DNA of 64,000 bases, taken from contig NZ_AHBZ03000027.1 of NCBI RefSeq assembly GCF_000238375.3, positions 372,001-436,000 of the forward strand, written 5' to 3'. The DNA comes from Pseudoalteromonas citrea. Lineage in GTDB: Bacteria; Pseudomonadota; Gammaproteobacteria; Enterobacterales; Alteromonadaceae. This document shows positions 35,399 through 44,999 of the stretch, one piece after another (the stretch's first letter is position 1; each line of letters opens with the position of its first letter). The notes below the pieces were generated by a model that saw only the letters and a program-made list of their open reading frames with translations, was not told where the DNA came from and ran no database searches. The translations under genes were made by a program, and so were the position numbers.

Positions 35399-36439
35399 AT
35401 GAAGCGCGATAATCCTCGATTGAAATACCGTTTAATCCCTTTGCTGCTCGTTATTTTGGTTTTTATATGGTGGCTAACAGGAGAAGCAGATCGTCAGCCC
35501 ACAGCATTACCGTCACCGCAAGCCCCGAATGCTGCGCCGCTTAAAGTAGTCGAGTCGAGCGAGGCTACAAGTCATCAAAATAGCGCTGGAGTTATATCGA
35601 GTCAACCAGTGTCAAAAGCGTGTAATCTTGATTGGTTGTTTGCCTATCAAAAACGGTCAGCGGCGCAATTAGCCGACGGACTAGGTGATGATTTTTCGGT
35701 ATTTAAAGCACAAATAAACCAAGCGATTAACTTAACCTTGTATCATCAGGGAAAGATTGGCGATCAGTTTGTGGCTAACTTAGTTAATCAATTGGGCGCT
35801 GTACATAATTACTATTTATCCATGCTCGGGGATGGCGCTGCCCAAGCAATCGATGTCAACATTATTATTCTTGGCGATCGTGCTGCCTATGAAGATTCTA
35901 CCTCGCAATCGGGCTTTGATCCGCGTATGAGCCAAGGGGTTTTTTTTCATGGTAGCAACTCTGCGTTTGTTGAATATAAAGGCGATGAGATCACGCTACG
36001 TACAGCTATTCATGAAGCAGTACACGCAATTAATTTAAAGTTACTTGGCCGTATACCTCGGTGGCTAAATGAAGGGTTAGCTGAAACATTTGAACGCATT
36101 GCACTAGAACAACCGCATGGTGGTTTTCACGTAGCTCATACTGCACTCGAGCAGCGTCCAATGGAATTGTATTCGGTGATAGGCTCAGAAACCCAGTGGG
36201 GCAGTATTGACACCGGCTACCTCTATTTTAGTGGCTGGGCATGGGTTCATTATTTATTGAATAATAAAGATACTCATGCCCTGCAGAAATTGCTTATTCA
36301 AGAACAAGTACAGATGTGTAATATGTTAAATGGCGAACAAATAACGCAAATACTGGAAGAAGCTCACCCGACCATTGAACAAGACTTTAATCAATGGCGA
36401 ATGAGCAAGGTGGCACAAATGGAAGAAGCGACGCACTAA
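35399..36439 (+). CDS. Membrane-anchored gluzincin peptidase (MA-like, HExxH)
   Basis: 346 aa. An N-terminal helix (IPLLLVILVFIWWLTG, about 12-27) is followed by a Pro/Ala-rich linker and a periplasmic catalytic domain with HEAVH (about 204-208) and a downstream WLNEGLAETFE (about 220-230). This gives the two His and the Glu of a gluzincin zinc site. The fold resembles peptidase MA-like/DUF1570 proteins. The substrate is unknown. An AAGGA site lies about 13 bases before the ATG, which is rather far. The gene is monocistronic. Confidence 0.78.
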   Translation: MKRDNPRLKYRLIPLLLVILVFIWWLTGEADRQPTALPSPQAPNAAPLKVVESSEATSHQNSAGVISSQPVSKACNLDWLFAYQKRSAAQLADGLGDDFSVFKAQINQAINLTLYHQGKIGDQFVANLVNQLGAVHNYYLSMLGDGAAQAIDVNIIILGDRAAYEDSTSQSGFDPRMSQGVFFHGSNSAFVEYKGDEITLRTAIHEAVHAINLKLLGRIPRWLNEGLAETFERIALEQPHGGFHVAHTALEQRPMELYSVIGSETQWGSIDTGYLYFSGWAWVHYLLNNKDTHALQKLLIQEQVQMCNMLNGEQITQILEEAHPTIEQDFNQWRMSKVAQMEEATH

Positions 36440-36461
36440 CATTTGTCGAGCATGTGAGCGC

Positions 36462-36782
36462 TTACAGCTTAGACAGCAGCTTTTTCGCAACAGTTCGTGT
36501 TAAACAGGCGGCCATTGGGGATTTCTCGAATTTTTTATTACTCACCGTAAAGTGGCTGCCTTGATATTGTTCGTTGGCATAAGACACATTAACACGACAT
36601 GTCGTATGCTCGGATTTACTGACGTAGAGTAGTTCTACCTTGCTTGCTTTCATAATTAAGTTTTTATATGGGTAACCTTCTTGTGTCTCTATTCTATCGA
36701 GGACTTTATCAGAGGCTGATACAAGGTTGACTGACAGAATGCTTGTAAAAACGAACATGCCAGTGATTATTAACTTATTCAT
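36462..36782 (-). CDS. Small exported protein, unknown
   Basis: 106 aa with a signal peptide (MNKLIITGMFVFTSILSVN, cut near VSA). The mature 80 residues contain two Cys (TCRVNVSY and AACLTR) that may form a disulphide. The conserved-looking end, MAACLTRTVAKKLL, resembles DUF3718-type proteins, but I am not sure. It converges on the peptidase gene. Confidence 0.6.
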   Translation of the reverse strand: MNKLIITGMFVFTSILSVNLVSASDKVLDRIETQEGYPYKNLIMKASKVELLYVSKSEHTTCRVNVSYANEQYQGSHFTVSNKKFEKSPMAACLTRTVAKKLLSKL

Positions 36783-36890
36783 AAGGTGGACCTTTTGTTG
36801 TTAAGCACAGAATAAGTATTGAGCTGATCATGCTTACTGACAAACGATTAAAATTTGTCTATGCTTAAGTTTTTCTAATGTAAAAACAAG

Positions 36891-37775
36891 ATGCAGCTTC
36901 CTCCATTAAAAAGCCTGTTATATTTTAAGCATGCGGCTGAGCTGGGTAGTTTTAAGCTTGCGGCAGAACAATTGTATGTGACGCAAGCGGCAATTAGCCA
37001 GCAGATCCGCAGTTTAGAAACGCATCTTGGATGTGTGTTGTTTGAGCGCCATACTCGCAAAATATGTTTAACGGCAAAAGGTAAGTTGCTGTTACCCCAC
37101 ATTCGTAAAGCGTTCGAACACTTAAACCATGGGGTGCAGGTTATTGAAGAAGACCCACAACCCAGTGTTTTAAACTTATCTGTATTGCCTTCTTTTGCAA
37201 CTTGCTGGTTGTTACCTCGAATAAGCAGCTTTCAACGGCAACATCCACATATAAGGGTACGCATTGACCCAAGTGATAGCTTGGTTGATTTTGATGCGGG
37301 TGAAGCTGATTTAGGGATCCGTTTTGGGAAAGGTCACTATCCAGGGTTGCACAGTGAGGTACTGGCAAGTGATGACATGCTTTTGGCATATAAACCCGGT
37401 TTAATTGACCCCTTAAAGCCACTTAATGAACAAATAAAAAGTAACCATTTGATCATGGATATTTGCCCCGATGCCGAACGAGCATGGCGTATTTTATTTG
37501 ATAAGCTTGCTTTAACTGATGTACTTCAACCGCACTTTTTAGAAATAGATAATGCCGCGTTAGTGATGCAAGCAACGCTTGCAGGGCAAGGTATAGGCAT
37601 GCTGCGCCGGCAGTTAATTCAGCCGCAATTGGACTTAGCTCAATTAGAGATACACCCTGAGTTTGAGGTTGCATGCGACTATCAGTATTATTTAGCTGGG
37701 CCGGTTGGGCATTTCAATTGGCATAAGGTTAAGTTATTTCGAACCTGGTTATTGGGGCAGTTTAATAGCCTTTAA
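36891..37775 (+). CDS. LysR-family regulator, GcvA-like
   Basis: 294 aa. The N-terminal winged HTH (FKLAAEQLYVTQAAISQQIR, about 22-41, ending LFERHTRKICLTAKG) is followed by a periplasmic-binding-type effector domain. The start LPPLKSLLYFKHAAELGSF and the length are typical of the GcvA subgroup. The target genes are not evident; it lies between small exported-protein genes and is not divergent to an enzyme gene. Confidence 0.85.
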   Translation: MQLPPLKSLLYFKHAAELGSFKLAAEQLYVTQAAISQQIRSLETHLGCVLFERHTRKICLTAKGKLLLPHIRKAFEHLNHGVQVIEEDPQPSVLNLSVLPSFATCWLLPRISSFQRQHPHIRVRIDPSDSLVDFDAGEADLGIRFGKGHYPGLHSEVLASDDMLLAYKPGLIDPLKPLNEQIKSNHLIMDICPDAERAWRILFDKLALTDVLQPHFLEIDNAALVMQATLAGQGIGMLRRQLIQPQLDLAQLEIHPEFEVACDYQYYLAGPVGHFNWHKVKLFRTWLLGQFNSL

Positions 37776-37786
37776 TAACGGGAATG

Positions 37787-37819
37787 ATGGGTAATCGCAC
37801 TATTCGGCGCTATACCCAT
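37787..37819. terminator. Possible bidirectional terminator between convergent genes
   Basis: ATGGGTA and TACCCAT form a 7-bp stem around about 19 bases in the short gap between the LysR gene and the convergent lipoprotein gene. T tracts are weak on both sides. Confidence 0.35.
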
Positions 37820-37839
37820 TTGTTGTGTAAACAGACTTT

Positions 37840-38721
37840 CTACTGTGGTAAACGGTTGACCTCGATACAGCTATCCATATCTTTTAAGTCACAGCCTTTG
37901 TGATAAAAATCATTGCGAGTTTGTTCATTTGAAGCAAGCTTTGCTGCGAGTCTACATCCTGATATGTCGCCAAGTTCACAGCTTTTTGCGTAGTAAAGCG
38001 CAGCACCGTGTTTGTCTTTAATGCGCTCTAAACCTCGCCAAGCAAAGTTGTAACATGCTTGGGCATCGTTTTCCGCACAGCACTTTTGGTTTGACTTTTG
38101 CAATGCCTTTGGAAACTTCTCACTCTCAACCTGACATACGGTTGTTACTTTTGCAGGCATTGGAGGAGGAACTTGCACAAAAAAGTTTTTTGTCGCTACA
38201 ACGGTGTCTTGATGTTTAACTTCGATGGTCCACTTACCACTGACTAACTCATTGTTACTTTCGAAGTTCCACATTGCGAAATTATCACGACCAAAGTAAA
38301 GAGTGTCTTGCCAAGCGCTTTGAGTACTTGCTTGTCCATTGGTTATGATCTCTGGGTGTGTCACAGTGACAATAACAGGTACTTTTTTGACGATTTCGCC
38401 GGTTGCCGCTTTATCGGCATTATTTATAGCTAACACTTGGTTTGTCACGTAACTAAAACCAAAGAAGTTCCCAATTTGCGCGGGAATAGCAAAGCTGCGC
38501 TGAAATTGGTAACCAACCAGTTGACCGTTTTTATACTGTGGTACACCTAAGCCTGACTTTTTAGCTTTGGTTTTGGCAACCTTAATATCTAACGTTTTTT
38601 GCACCAGCGCTGGTTTTTCATTGGTTTGTGCATCACTTGAAATAGTTGGGGGGGTTGCGCACCCATTTAATAAGACGATGAGTGAAATTAGGGTAAATGT
38701 GAGAGTATTGTGTCGATTCAT
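37840..38721 (-). CDS. Lipoprotein with DUF3859-like domain and Cys-rich Sel1-like tail
   Basis: 293 aa with a lipobox (IVLLNGC, Cys21). Residues 60-185 fit a DUF3859-like beta domain (RSFAIPAQIGNFFGFSYV, WNFESNNELVSGKWTIEVK). The last 90 residues carry paired Cys spaced like Sel1/beta-lactamase-like repeats (NQKCCAENDAQACYNFAW, YYAKSCELGDISGCRLAAK, FYHKGCDLKDMDSC). Exported to the periplasmic face of a membrane. Function is unknown. Confidence 0.68.
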   Translation of the reverse strand: MNRHNTLTFTLISLIVLLNGCATPPTISSDAQTNEKPALVQKTLDIKVAKTKAKKSGLGVPQYKNGQLVGYQFQRSFAIPAQIGNFFGFSYVTNQVLAINNADKAATGEIVKKVPVIVTVTHPEIITNGQASTQSAWQDTLYFGRDNFAMWNFESNNELVSGKWTIEVKHQDTVVATKNFFVQVPPPMPAKVTTVCQVESEKFPKALQKSNQKCCAENDAQACYNFAWRGLERIKDKHGAALYYAKSCELGDISGCRLAAKLASNEQTRNDFYHKGCDLKDMDSCIEVNRLPQ

Positions 38722-38818
38722 TTCAGTCTCCTTATGAAATCGCGCGCAGTGTAAATGGCATTACGATTTTTTTCAATACTTTATTACTGTTGTTTTAGTG
38801 TTTAGTGGTTTTTTATAC

Positions 38819-39541
38819 TTAGGATGATGTTGATTTACATGTATTGCTTTTAGATGTAGTGATTGTAGATGCGAGTTTGCGGCTTTTCATAGCGGTTTTT
38901 AATAACCAAAAGATCATGGCAAGTAGTATGAGCGGTTCAGGAGCCTCAATCAAAACGGATTGACTTAAAGTCTCTGGTAGTACCTTAGCGCCTTGACCAA
39001 AGAAAGAGCCAATAGCAAGATATAGTGCAAAACACATACGCCATATATGCCTCGCAAGACGGTGGCCGTGCGTGAGCCCTTTACAAATGAGTAATCTAAT
39101 ATCACCGATTAACGCAATGGCTGATAGCAGGGCAAAAAAGAAATAAGGTTCGTGAGAAAACCCCTGAAAAGTTTCGCTTGCGTGATTAAGTGCTTGCAAA
39201 CCAAAATACACACTCAGGCAGAATAAACTGCAACTCGACAGCGGGGTATAATTATCAAACTGAGTGTGGGTTTTTACTGGCGTTTTGACGACCATATATG
39301 CGGTTAACACTAAATGTAACGTGTAGAATCCAGCGATTAATGTGATCATCATTGGCTTAAGGTACGCAATATAGGCACCGGATAATGCCATTATAGCCAT
39401 AGAGATAACAAAAACTTTTCCTGACAAGCGGTGGTATTTTTGACCTTTTTTTAGTATTAAAGCAAGCAGACCTGCAATGACGGCAATAGAGCCTGTTATT
39501 ATGTGCAGTAGCATAAAAGGGGATAGGGTCATGTGTTTCAC
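38819..39541 (-). CDS. DUF2306-like integral membrane protein
   Basis: 240 aa with seven or so hydrophobic helices. The opening LHIITGSIAVIAGLLALIL and the following KGQKYHRLSGKVFV block are typical of DUF2306 membrane proteins, as is the GHRLARHIWRM stretch. Function is unknown. It is transcribed away from the adjacent AraC-type regulator, which might control it. Confidence 0.7.
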   Translation of the reverse strand: MKHMTLSPFMLLHIITGSIAVIAGLLALILKKGQKYHRLSGKVFVISMAIMALSGAYIAYLKPMMITLIAGFYTLHLVLTAYMVVKTPVKTHTQFDNYTPLSSCSLFCLSVYFGLQALNHASETFQGFSHEPYFFFALLSAIALIGDIRLLICKGLTHGHRLARHIWRMCFALYLAIGSFFGQGAKVLPETLSQSVLIEAPEPLILLAMIFWLLKTAMKSRKLASTITTSKSNTCKSTSS

Positions 39542-39708
39542 TTATGGTTGTATGTTGAAGTAAACACGGTATTTCAGGGCTCGACAAATGTCGTCCTGTT
39601 CAATTGGCAAAGACATTTTATGGTTACTAAAATAAGCTTAATGGAATTTAACTAATTGAATATTAAATTTATAAAAAATATAAACTGAAAAGAACCGAGT
39701 GAAGATGT

Positions 39709-40881
39709 ATGACATTTGATATTGCTTTAGGGCTCGTTACGGCTGGTATCGCTATTTTTAGTGTGTCTTTATTGTTGCCTTTAACCAGGAAAAAACACTA
39801 TGTAATGCCGCTTGCTTTGTTCATCCTTATTCAGGCGGTCATTGCACTTGAACCATTGGTATTTCATAGCTTTCACTATTTAGAAGTATATTACATCGCT
39901 TTGAGTGGTATTGTTTGGATGTTGATGATGCCAAGCTTATGGCTTTATATAAAAGGGCTTACCGCGACTTACGCTTGGCAGTGGCGAAAAAAAGAATGGC
40001 ATCACTGTTGGCTAAGTCTATTTGCTTCATTGGTTGGCGCGGCAGTTTTAGGCTTACCTAACTCTTCTCAGGCGGCTTTGTTTTCTAATTCAGGGCGCGA
40101 ACTGACAACGGGCTTTGAAGTGACAGTTGCTGTTTTAATATTGATATTGCTGCTGATTTGGCCCATACAAAGCGCACTATATATTTATAAAATTGTAGGT
40201 GAATTAGCTCGGTATCGTAAAGATCTGAAACAGGTGTTTACTGATGAGCAAAATAGAGCTTTGTATTGGGTAAATGCTGCGCTGGTATTTTTGGTGATGA
40301 GCTGGTTGTGGTTACTAGGCGGGCTTTTCACTAGCCTGTTAGAAACTGAATATGACAGTAGTGGCGCAATAGCAATGCTCGTTAACCTTATTGCGGTATG
40401 GCTATTTTCATTTTGGGCATTGACGCAAAAGCCAGCGTTTATGGGGTTATATAAGCAGCTTGCTCAAGCACCCATCGCCATGATCTCGAGCCGGGTTAAA
40501 TATGAAAAGTCAGCAATAGGTGCCGCGCAAGCACAACGGATCGCAAAAAAGCTTGATGTGGCATTACAAGATGAACAGTTGTATCTCAATAGTGACCTGA
40601 CGTTGTATGGGCTTGCTGAACATTTACATATTCCAGCACATTATATTTCTCAAACGTTAAACCAAACGATGAATACTTCATTTTTTGATTGGATAAATCG
40701 CGCACGTGTTGAACAAGCTAAAAAGCAGCTGGTATCAAGTGACACAAGTGTACTGGATGTGGCGATGGCTGTTGGATTTAATTCTCGGTCAGCGTTTTAT
40801 AAAGCATTTAAAGCACGTACGGGCACCACGCCCAGTGTATTTAGAAAACAAGCAACTCATGAAATAGTAGATGAGCCATAG
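39709..40881 (+). CDS. Membrane-anchored AraC-family regulator
   Basis: 390 aa. The N-terminal 245 residues form about seven membrane helices. The C-terminal 100 residues are an AraC double HTH (DLTLYGLAEHLHIPAHYISQ, then VLDVAMAVGFNSRSAFYKAF and the closing GTTPSVFRK). This kind of one-component receptor couples a membrane signal to transcription. The gene is divergent from the DUF2306-like gene. Confidence 0.83.
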   Translation: MTFDIALGLVTAGIAIFSVSLLLPLTRKKHYVMPLALFILIQAVIALEPLVFHSFHYLEVYYIALSGIVWMLMMPSLWLYIKGLTATYAWQWRKKEWHHCWLSLFASLVGAAVLGLPNSSQAALFSNSGRELTTGFEVTVAVLILILLLIWPIQSALYIYKIVGELARYRKDLKQVFTDEQNRALYWVNAALVFLVMSWLWLLGGLFTSLLETEYDSSGAIAMLVNLIAVWLFSFWALTQKPAFMGLYKQLAQAPIAMISSRVKYEKSAIGAAQAQRIAKKLDVALQDEQLYLNSDLTLYGLAEHLHIPAHYISQTLNQTMNTSFFDWINRARVEQAKKQLVSSDTSVLDVAMAVGFNSRSAFYKAFKARTGTTPSVFRKQATHEIVDEP

Positions 40882-40899
40882 TCATGAACACTCATCTAC
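40867..40899. repeat. Inverted repeat over the AraC stop codon
   Basis: GTAGATGAG and CTCATCTAC form a perfect 9-bp stem with a 15-base loop that spans the stop codon. A second hairpin, TAGGGCAT/ATGCCCTA (40915-40948), follows. Both may serve as transcript ends for the convergent genes, though T tracts are poor. Confidence 0.45.
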
Positions 40900-40988
40900 G
40901 TATGCTAAACCCGCTAGGGCATAGCCATTTTTTAGCGATAATGCCCTAATGCACAAAACCTTATAAAATGACGTTTTGGTATATACGC

Positions 40989-43193
40989 TTAAAACTGGTA
41001 ACTGACACTCAATTTAAAATTGCGACCTAGTTCACTGGCGTCATTTTCACTGCTGGCTGGCGCGCGTAAATAGCGTTTGTCAGTGACGTTATCAACACTG
41101 AGCCGGGCACTGAAGTTGTCAAGTGGGCCGCTGCCTTGGTAATGTGCATTCAAGTTATAGACAGTTGCTGCTTGCGTTCCGTATCCCCGTTCTAAATACA
41201 TGTCGTTTAAGCGCATTTGACCACGGTGATGACGCGCTTGTACGCCAAGGTTGAGCGTGTCCGTGATCTGATAGTTAGTTGTAAATGTGAGCTTATCTGC
41301 GGGGGCTTCAGAGTAAGGTTGTTTTTGATAGTCGATGTTGCCTAAAAAGAAGTTTGGCACACCAACCACGTCCATGTTCATTTTTGAATAGCCAAGGTAC
41401 ATGGCTAATTGCTTGTATTGATAATGGGCCTCAACTTCGATGCCTTCGCTTTCTAAACGGCCAATGTTTTTTGCACTGTAATCACGGTGTGTGGCAACTG
41501 GTATGCCATTAACCGGTTCAGGCCCAGGTGAACCAAACTGCTTGTTGCCTGAGTCATCTATGTAATACATAAATGGAATATTATCGATGTAATTGTCTAT
41601 CTTATTGTTGAAATAAATTGCTTTTATACTCAACTCATCAATGAATGGCTTATCCGCAATATTAAAGCCCAGCCCACCTTCGTAATTAGTCGACTCTTCG
41701 GCTTTCAGGTTTGGTTGTGGTTCGCTATAGCAAATTTTGCTGCCGATATGACAACGCCATAAGTCGCTTTTATAGAGTTCTTGTAAAGATGGCGCTCGAA
41801 ATGCTTCTGCTGCTTTTAAATATATATTGATATGTTCAGTTGCTTTAAAAGTTAGCCCGAGTTCGCCGGAAGTCGCATTGTCATCATTTTTACCATATCC
41901 GGTGAATGAGTCAGAGCTGCGGTCGTACTGATCGTATCGAATACCTGCTGTAACGAGGAGTGTATCTTTGAAGAAGGTGCTTTGATCTATGAGGGAGATA
42001 GATAAGTTATTGGCATCACTTTTACCATAGTAGCTGCTACGATCTTGTTCTTCGAACTGATGCTGATCAAATGTTTCATGTTCATAGTTAACTTCAATTG
42101 CCAATAAATGTTTAAATAGACCGTCAAATTCAGAGAGGTTGGCGAGTCGTATGCCATGGCGCTTACTTTCACCATAACTTTGTCTATCATAATTTATTTT
42201 TCGGTCCCCTCTAGGAATATAGCCTTTGGTTATTTTGTCGTAAGTTTTTTTTGCGTAAAAAACCTGAACATCCATATCGATGAGATCACTTACAGGCTGA
42301 TAGGTATAATTCATCATGCCTTCTAAGTAGTCGTTTTTATAGTCTTCCATTAGAGTGGGGTAACTGACGGCTAGATCTAAACGTTGATTGTATGGCTGGT
42401 CGAGTGATTCTGTTTCACTGTAGTCTAGCTTGCTCTTGATTAAATGATGCGGGTGAAGATACCAGGTATTTTTAAAGGTTATATTAGTCCTTTGAGACTC
42501 GTTAAGGATTTCGCTAAGTTGAGCAACATCTTCGTCGTTATTTTCTGCCGCAACGACATCGACATCATCGTATTTTACGTGACTGAGTGTGATGATCGTG
42601 TCGGTGGTATCGGTGAGTTGAAATACATTTAATGTACTTTGCACAGAGTCAGATACCGTTTGGTGTGTGGCTGAAACCTGCGCGCCAACACCGTTCGCAG
42701 TTAGATAATCGGCAGCATCCTTGGTGACAATTCTAATACTCCCCCCAATAGCGCCAGAGCCAACGGTTAATGAATCTGCACCACGCAGCACTTGCACCTG
42801 TTTCAGCTGACTCGGGTCAACGCCTAAGCTACTGATGTTCGTAAGGGTTTGACTACCATCTGAATCTGTTTTGCGTTTTACGTTATCTACAGAAACATGT
42901 ATTCGCTCACCGTGTAAACCCCGTATACGTGGTTGGCCTGAAAGTGGGGCTACACTGCCTGAGACATCAACACCAGGTAGTGATTTTAGTATTTGAGTTA
43001 AATCAGATGCCTGACTTCGTTGTATGTCAGCTGCACTGAGAGCAGAAACAGACGCTGCTACATCATGATTGTGTGCGGTAATTTTGTGGCCTAGTACTTC
43101 AATGTTTTCGTCAGGTGTTATTTTTTTAGGTTCAGAATGCGCTTGGGTATGAATTGCAGCGCTGATGCATAGGAAAAGGGCTGAGTACTTCAT
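40989..43193 (-). CDS. TonB-dependent receptor (haem/haemoglobin-like group)
   Basis: 734 aa with a signal peptide (MKYSALFLCISAAIHTQAHS), a TonB box region (ENIEVLGHKITAHN), a plug (LTQILKSLPGVDVSG, VQVLRGADSLTVGSGAIGGS) and a barrel ending in Phe (FKLSVSYQF). The plug sequence and the motif AEAFRAPSLQELY resemble haem or haemoglobin receptors, but the ligand is not certain. A Fur-like box lies 16-30 bp upstream. Confidence 0.83.
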   Translation of the reverse strand: MKYSALFLCISAAIHTQAHSEPKKITPDENIEVLGHKITAHNHDVAASVSALSAADIQRSQASDLTQILKSLPGVDVSGSVAPLSGQPRIRGLHGERIHVSVDNVKRKTDSDGSQTLTNISSLGVDPSQLKQVQVLRGADSLTVGSGAIGGSIRIVTKDAADYLTANGVGAQVSATHQTVSDSVQSTLNVFQLTDTTDTIITLSHVKYDDVDVVAAENNDEDVAQLSEILNESQRTNITFKNTWYLHPHHLIKSKLDYSETESLDQPYNQRLDLAVSYPTLMEDYKNDYLEGMMNYTYQPVSDLIDMDVQVFYAKKTYDKITKGYIPRGDRKINYDRQSYGESKRHGIRLANLSEFDGLFKHLLAIEVNYEHETFDQHQFEEQDRSSYYGKSDANNLSISLIDQSTFFKDTLLVTAGIRYDQYDRSSDSFTGYGKNDDNATSGELGLTFKATEHINIYLKAAEAFRAPSLQELYKSDLWRCHIGSKICYSEPQPNLKAEESTNYEGGLGFNIADKPFIDELSIKAIYFNNKIDNYIDNIPFMYYIDDSGNKQFGSPGPEPVNGIPVATHRDYSAKNIGRLESEGIEVEAHYQYKQLAMYLGYSKMNMDVVGVPNFFLGNIDYQKQPYSEAPADKLTFTTNYQITDTLNLGVQARHHRGQMRLNDMYLERGYGTQAATVYNLNAHYQGSGPLDNFSARLSVDNVTDKRYLRAPASSENDASELGRNFKLSVSYQF

Positions 43194-43208
43194 GATATTA
43201 ATCCTTAA

Positions 43209-43223
43209 TAATAATAGTTCTCA
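43209..43223. promoter_or_regulatory. Putative Fur box of the TonB receptor gene
   Basis: TAATAAT-A-GTTCTCA matches the 7-1-7 Fur consensus TGATAAT-N-ATTATCA at 11 of 14 arm positions, directly before the minus-strand receptor start. It predicts repression by iron. Confidence 0.6.
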
Positions 43224-43406
43224 TTGCGTTTGCGGGGCGCATGCTACGCACATTGATAACCAAATGCAATAACTAATTACTTATGGTTATATTTTTGTAT
43301 TTTAATCATACTGAAACCTTGATTTTTTGGCATGGTATTTGGTAGCTTGTTGTTTTCAAGTCGTTAATGGCTAATTCTTGTGTAATAAATAAAAGGGAAA
43401 TTGATA

Positions 43407-43859
43407 ATGAAGCGGTTTTTAAGTGTATTAATACTGTGCTGTATGCCATTGATAGTAAATGGTACGGAGTTCAGTGGCGGCGCAGACATGAGTAAATTGG
43501 TTACAGCCAAAGAGGTATTAACTGATATCAGCCGTTTTGACGGGACAGAGATCACGTTGACCGGCACGGTGATGAAGGTGTGTAAAAAACGAGGCTGCTG
43601 GATGTCGCTTAAAGTGACAGAGCAAGAAGAAATCACCGTTAAAGTAAAAGATGGTGATATGGTGTTTCCACTGTCGGCAATAGGTAAAAAAGCGTATGCA
43701 ACAGGGGTGATAACGGCTAATAAAATGGACTTAGATAAAACCAAAAAATACCTCGCACACAAGGCATTAGAAAATGGCGAGACATTTGATGCTTCAACAG
43801 TAAAAGCGCCTATATCAGTGAATATACTTAAACCCAGCGCCGTGACAATTTCGCATTAG
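43407..43859 (+). CDS. DUF4920-like exported protein
   Basis: 150 aa from ATG 43407 behind AAGGGA (8 nt). A signal peptide (MKRFLSVLILCCMPLIVNG) is followed by a small OB-like beta domain with ITLTGTVMKVCKKRGCWMSL, as in DUF4920 proteins. The CKKRGC pair may bind a metal or redox partner. It is divergent from the TonB receptor across about 210 bp that contains a Fur-like box, so it may share iron control. Confidence 0.72.
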   Translation: MKRFLSVLILCCMPLIVNGTEFSGGADMSKLVTAKEVLTDISRFDGTEITLTGTVMKVCKKRGCWMSLKVTEQEEITVKVKDGDMVFPLSAIGKKAYATGVITANKMDLDKTKKYLAHKALENGETFDASTVKAPISVNILKPSAVTISH

Positions 43860-44006
43860 TCATGGTCTTTCACTTTAAGCGTTGTGCCTTTTGGCAACCT
43901 CATTGCGAAGTCGACGGTTATTTTTACGGCACTAAATTTGCTTAAATATTTGCTTAATAAGTTTAAGCTTGAGAACATTGACTCAAGATAGTTTTGGAGC
44001 AAAAAA

Positions 44007-44996
44007 ATGCGTTGGCCAGTCGTTTTTATAGCATTGATATATATGCTTTTAATTGGTTGCAAACAAGAAGTAAAGATAAGTGAGGGCGTTGTTCACTCAT
44101 TTTCAGAAGAGGGGATCTCTTTTGGTCAGTTTTCTGACGATGGTAAGTTATTACTTGGCGTCACTCACTCAGACGTCGTGACGTTATGGAGAATGGACAC
44201 TAAGCAGGTAGAGCTAGAAGTCTCCGTAGATAAAGTCATTAAGCCTGTTAAACATGTTGCACTATCAAAAGATAATAGTCTTTTACTTATTGCAAATGAT
44301 ACGACGGTTGGCTTGTGGTCAGTACCTGCTAGAGCAATGATAAGTAAGGTGAATTTTTCAGGTGTAAACGCATATGCCACGATCACAGCACTGGCATTAT
44401 CGCCTCACAAAGACCGCTTGTTAGTGGGAATGGCTGATGGCTCTATCAACATGGCTGATATTAATACCCGCTTGAACAACCGGTTTCAGCCGCATTCACA
44501 ACCTGTGCGATTTTTGCGTTTTGATACTCAAGGTGAGCTATACATGTCTGGTGCTCTAGATGGAAAAGTTGGACTATGGCAATTTGCGTCTTCTGATCCC
44601 TTGTTTGAGCAAGAGTTTGCACACCGGATCACAAGCTTGAGTGCCAATGATGATTTTTCAATGCTATTTGTGTCAGACGGCCTAAGTGCGCAACATATTA
44701 AGAAGTTAACGTCTGGTGAAGAGGTTGCAAAGTTAAACTACAGTGCGCGGTTTAAGATATTTAGAAAATCATTATTTGCTGAGGGGGGAGCGTTACTTGC
44801 GACGTCTTCGTCTAAATCCCATTTGTCGTTGTGGCATGTTGGCACGGGTGAAGAAATAGGAACTTGGACGATTCAAACTAAAAGTAAAGGTGCAAGTATT
44901 GTCGCGATGCACAGTGATAATGAAGGGAGTCTTTTGACATTTAATTCTGATGGAATGTTAGAACGCTGGAATTTAGATTTACTTGAGGTACTTTAA
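44007..44996 (+). CDS. WD40-like beta-propeller lipoprotein 1
   Basis: 329 aa with a lipobox (MLLIGC, Cys18). Blade-like repeats end in WD-type motifs (DVVTLWRMDTKQ, TTVGLWSVPA, GKVGLWQFAS, LSLWHVGTG, MLERWNLD), predicting a six- or seven-bladed propeller on the periplasmic face. It is followed after 3 bp by a paralogue with the same architecture. A scaffold role is plausible; the partner is unknown. Confidence 0.75.
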   Translation: MRWPVVFIALIYMLLIGCKQEVKISEGVVHSFSEEGISFGQFSDDGKLLLGVTHSDVVTLWRMDTKQVELEVSVDKVIKPVKHVALSKDNSLLLIANDTTVGLWSVPARAMISKVNFSGVNAYATITALALSPHKDRLLVGMADGSINMADINTRLNNRFQPHSQPVRFLRFDTQGELYMSGALDGKVGLWQFASSDPLFEQEFAHRITSLSANDDFSMLFVSDGLSAQHIKKLTSGEEVAKLNYSARFKIFRKSLFAEGGALLATSSSKSHLSLWHVGTGEEIGTWTIQTKSKGASIVAMHSDNEGSLLTFNSDGMLERWNLDLLEVL

Positions 44997-44999
44997 CGT